Below the pieces are notes generated by a model. It had not been told where the DNA came from and ran no database searches. It saw only the letters and a program-made list of their open reading frames with translations. Below, piece by piece: positions 22,857-25,500 of a stretch of 25,500 nt of DNA. Position numbers and translations under genes: made by a program. The DNA is taken from assembly GCA_035632555.1 (NCBI GenBank), contig DASQGO010000079.1, forward strand, positions 1 to 25,500. Reading direction: 5' to 3'. Each line of letters starts with the position of its first letter. Position 1 is the first letter of the stretch. The stretch is from 2-02-FULL-62-14 sp035632555. Its GTDB lineage: Bacteria > Nitrospirota > Nitrospiria > Nitrospirales > Nitrospiraceae.

Positions 22857-22865
22857 CCCCTCCTT
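22857..22865 (-). promoter_or_regulatory. Ribosome binding site of the small gene after nrdJ
   Basis: AAGGAGGGG on the minus strand, seven bases before ATG 22849 and two bases after the nrdJ stop codon. It is one of the strongest such sites in the window, suggesting that the downstream protein is made efficiently from the nrdJ message. Confidence 0.8.
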
Positions 22866-22867
22866 GC

Positions 22868-25500
22868 TTACGAACACCCGCTGGTCGAACCGCAACCCAT
22901 GCACTTGAGGCAGGTGCCGTTGCGGACCAGTTTGAACTCCTTGCAGTTCTGACAGGGGTCGCCCTCGTATCCCTGCAGCCGGGCCGTCTGCCGCTGCGTC
23001 TGGACCGCCGTGGCGGTAGCCGTCAGCGTGACGGTTTCCCGCGTCATCTGCGTTTGCGTCATTTCCATGCGCGCAACGCTGGCATGCCCGCCGCTGAGAC
23101 CGTTTCCGCGGCCGTTTCCATTGCCGTCGCGTTTCGGAAACCGGTCCGTGCTGATCGACAGCGCGGCCAACGATGCGGGATCGGCCTCCTCCGCATCCAT
23201 GCACTCGGGATCCTGTCGGTCCTTTTCCATCGAGTCCATACGCAGGTCCTCTTCCTTCACCTGCGCCAGATCGCCCCGGTCCAGATAGGTGATCGCCAAC
23301 TCGCGGAAGATATAGTCGATGATCGAGGTGGACATTTTGATCCGGTCGTTGAGCTTGACCGGCCCGTTCGGCTCGAATCGCGTAAACACAAACGCTTCGA
23401 GATATTCCTCGAGCGGCACGCCGTGCTGCAGCCCCAGCGAGATCGCGATGGCGAAACAGTTCATCAGGCTGCGGAAGGCTGCGCCCTCCTTGTGCATGTC
23501 GAGGAAGATTTCGCCGAGTGAGCCGTCGCTGTATTCACCGGTCCGCAGGTAAATCTTGTGCCCGCCGACGATGGCTTTCTGGGTATAGCCGGCTCGGCGC
23601 TCCGGCATCCTGCGTCGCCGCCCGATGTAGCGCACCATCACGCGCTCGGTGATCTTTTCCGCCATCTTCAGCACATCGCCGCCGTTCTCGACGGCGTCGG
23701 ACGCCTCCGTGGATGCGTTCAGCGGCTGGCTGAGCTTGGACCCGTCTCGGTAGAGCGCCACGGCTTTGTTCATCAGCCGCCACGCAAGCAGATACGAATC
23801 CTTCACGTCCTGCACCGTGGCATCGGCCGGCATGTTGATCGTCTTGCTGATTGCGCCGCTGATGAAGGGCTGCGCCGCCGCCATCATGCGGATATGCGCA
23901 TCCACGGCAATATACCGCTTGCCGATCCGACCGCACCGGTTGGCGCAGTCGAACACCGGCAGATGTTCGAGCTTCAGATGCGGGGCCCCCTCCACCGTCA
24001 TGGTGCCGCAGCAATAATCGTTGGCCGCCATGATCTGTTCCTGCGTAAAGCCGAGCATCTTGAGCATGTTGAAATTCGGATCGTTCAACTGTTCATCCGT
24101 GAAGCCCAGCTTCTCCTTGCAGAACTCCTCGCCGAGTGTGTACTTGTTGAACGCGAACTGAATTTCAAATGCCTGCCACAGGCCCGTCTCCAAGCAGTCC
24201 AGCGCCGCGCCGTCGAATCCCTTCACCTGCAATGATTCGTGGTTGATGAAGGGTGAGCCTTTCAACGTCCGCCGGCCAGTGCAATAGGTGACGATTTCCT
24301 GAATCTGCGCCTCGCTATAGCCCAGCGTCTGCAGCGCCGGCGGCAGACTCTGGTTGATGATCTTGAAATAGCCGCCACCCGCAAGCTTCTTGAATTTCAC
24401 CAGGGCGAAGTCCGGCTCGATGCCGGTTGTGTCGCAGTCCATGACCAGGCCGATCGTGCCGGTCGGCGCGATACAGGTCGTCTGCGCATTGCGGAATCCA
24501 TAGGCCGTGCCCAGTTCCAGCGCCCGGTCCCAAGCCCGCCGCGCGCCGAGCAGCAGGTCCGGCGGGCAGTGTTCAGGATGAATGCCCACCGGCTTGACGG
24601 TCAGCCCTTCATATTCCTCCGGCGCCGCGTTATAGGCCGCCCGCCGATGGTTGCGCATGACCCGCAGCATGTGCTCGCGGTTTTTTGCATAACCGTCAAA
24701 CACACCCAATTCAGCCGCCATCTCGGCCGAGGTCGCATAGGATTCGCCTGTCAGGATCGCCGTCAACGCGCCGCAGATCGCCAGCGCCTTGGGCGAATCG
24801 TAAGGAATGCCCTGCCGCATCAGGACAGTGCCGAGATTGGCATAGCCCAAGCCGAGCGTCCGGAAAATAAAACTCCTATGCGCGATCGGCTTGCTCGGGA
24901 AGGACGCCATCAGCACGCTGATCTCGAGCGTGATCGTCCAGAGCCGAACCGCATGGCGGAAGTCTTCCAGGTTGAACCGGCCGTCCGGCGTATAAAATTG
25001 GCTGAGGTTCAGGGAAGCCAGGTTGCAGGCCGTGTCGTCCAGGAACATGTATTCGCTGCAAGGATTGGACGCGTTGATCCGCCCGTCCTCCGGACAGGTG
25101 TGCCACTCGTTGATTGTCGTGTCATACTGCGTGCCGGGGTCCGCGCAGATCCAGGCTGCCCAGGCAATACGGTCCCACAGCTCGCGCGCCTTGATCTGCT
25201 TGGTGACCTTTCCGTCCGTCCGCCGCTTGAGCTGCCAGTCGCCGTCTTTTTCCAATGCCTCGAAGAACTCATTCGGGATACGGATGCTGTTGTTGGAGTT
25301 TTGACCCGAGACCGTCTGATAGGCCTTGCCATCCCAGTTGATGTCATACTCGTGAAAGGCAAAATGCGTGAAGCCTTCCCGGGCGTAGCTGAACATGCGC
25401 TGGATGTAGGCTTCCGGAACATGCGCCTGCCGCGCGGCACGAATGGCGTCCTTGAGCGCAGGATTGTTCTGCAGGTTGGTCTCCACCTTCGTTCCGCCGG
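22868..25500 (-). CDS. nrdJ: B12-dependent (class II) ribonucleoside-diphosphate reductase, N-terminus outside window
   Basis: Makes deoxyribonucleotides using adenosylcobalamin, without oxygen dependence. About 877 C-terminal residues are visible; the frame runs off the right edge, and by family length roughly 300 residues are missing. The active-site loop NPCSEYMFLDD has the thiyl-radical cysteine flanked by N and E, and PTGTIG is the second conserved loop. A TSCPD domain (YSDGSLGEIFLDMHKEGAAF) follows, typical of long NrdJ. The C-terminus has a Gly/Asn- and Gln/Thr-rich linker, then a cysteine cluster (CQNCKEF, CLKCMGC, SGC) that should bind zinc and carry the shuttle thiols that re-reduce the active site. 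The GTG at 25486 is internal, not the start. Confidence 0.95.
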   Translation of the reverse strand, partial: GGTKVETNLQNNPALKDAIRAARQAHVPEAYIQRMFSYAREGFTHFAFHEYDINWDGKAYQTVSGQNSNNSIRIPNEFFEALEKDGDWQLKRRTDGKVTKQIKARELWDRIAWAAWICADPGTQYDTTINEWHTCPEDGRINASNPCSEYMFLDDTACNLASLNLSQFYTPDGRFNLEDFRHAVRLWTITLEISVLMASFPSKPIAHRSFIFRTLGLGYANLGTVLMRQGIPYDSPKALAICGALTAILTGESYATSAEMAAELGVFDGYAKNREHMLRVMRNHRRAAYNAAPEEYEGLTVKPVGIHPEHCPPDLLLGARRAWDRALELGTAYGFRNAQTTCIAPTGTIGLVMDCDTTGIEPDFALVKFKKLAGGGYFKIINQSLPPALQTLGYSEAQIQEIVTYCTGRRTLKGSPFINHESLQVKGFDGAALDCLETGLWQAFEIQFAFNKYTLGEEFCKEKLGFTDEQLNDPNFNMLKMLGFTQEQIMAANDYCCGTMTVEGAPHLKLEHLPVFDCANRCGRIGKRYIAVDAHIRMMAAAQPFISGAISKTINMPADATVQDVKDSYLLAWRLMNKAVALYRDGSKLSQPLNASTEASDAVENGGDVLKMAEKITERVMVRYIGRRRRMPERRAGYTQKAIVGGHKIYLRTGEYSDGSLGEIFLDMHKEGAAFRSLMNCFAIAISLGLQHGVPLEEYLEAFVFTRFEPNGPVKLNDRIKMSTSIIDYIFRELAITYLDRGDLAQVKEEDLRMDSMEKDRQDPECMDAEEADPASLAALSISTDRFPKRDGNGNGRGNGLSGGHASVARMEMTQTQMTRETVTLTATATAVQTQRQTARLQGYEGDPCQNCKEFKLVRNGTCLKCMGCGSTSGCS

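Noticed and set aside
22028..23521. Plus-strand open frame of 497 codons across nrdJ, the small gene and the cupin
   Set aside because: It spans the complements of three supported genes and the terminator hairpin; composition is shadow-like (His/Arg/Pro-rich).

Overview
The window is about 60% GC, densely packed with genes, and carries almost only housekeeping and biosynthetic functions. Gene content and order, the class II (B12-type) ribonucleotide reductase, and an outer-membrane lipoprotein pathway (lnt, lolCD) point to a Gram-negative bacterium. I think the genus Nitrospira or a close relative (Nitrospirota) is most likely. That is inference from memory of gene order, not a database match.

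Region 1 (1-7314, plus strand): the 3' end of a GcvR-like two-ACT-domain protein, then def, lnt, prfB, lysS, a LolC/E-type permease and lolD. This run joins protein synthesis (deformylase, RF2, LysRS) with lipoprotein maturation and export. prfB carries the classical programmed +1 frameshift. A 122-bp near-palindromic element sits directly before def.

Region 2 (7346-17277, minus strand): one apparent transcription unit. It begins with a promoter and a LysM lipoprotein gene, runs through the complete tryptophan pathway in the order trpE-G-D-C-F-B-A, and ends with a large three-GAF/HD-GYP protein whose possible start overlaps the trpA stop as GTGA. Several junctions are 4-base overlaps, which suggests translational coupling.

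Region 3 (17322-20878): ligA on the plus strand converges on a CNNM/CBS-domain membrane protein gene on the minus strand, and their stop codons interlock. Upstream of the CNNM gene is a 259-bp region with competing hairpins and an AT-rich tract.

Region 4 (20954-22336, minus strand): a cupin protein, a two-ACT-domain protein and an RlpA-like lipoprotein with a SPOR domain, with overlapping reading frames.

Region 5 (22371-25500, minus strand): the C-terminal three quarters of a B12-dependent ribonucleotide reductase (nrdJ, cut by the window edge), a small unknown protein with a PD-(D/E)XK-like residue pattern, and a strong terminator-like hairpin.

I saw no tRNA, rRNA, CRISPR array, transposase or prophage gene. 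The least ordinary items are the palindromic element before def, the trp operon bracketed by an envelope lipoprotein and a c-di-GMP-type phosphodiesterase, the insertion inside that HD-GYP domain, the structured CNNM leader, and the small nuclease-like protein after nrdJ.
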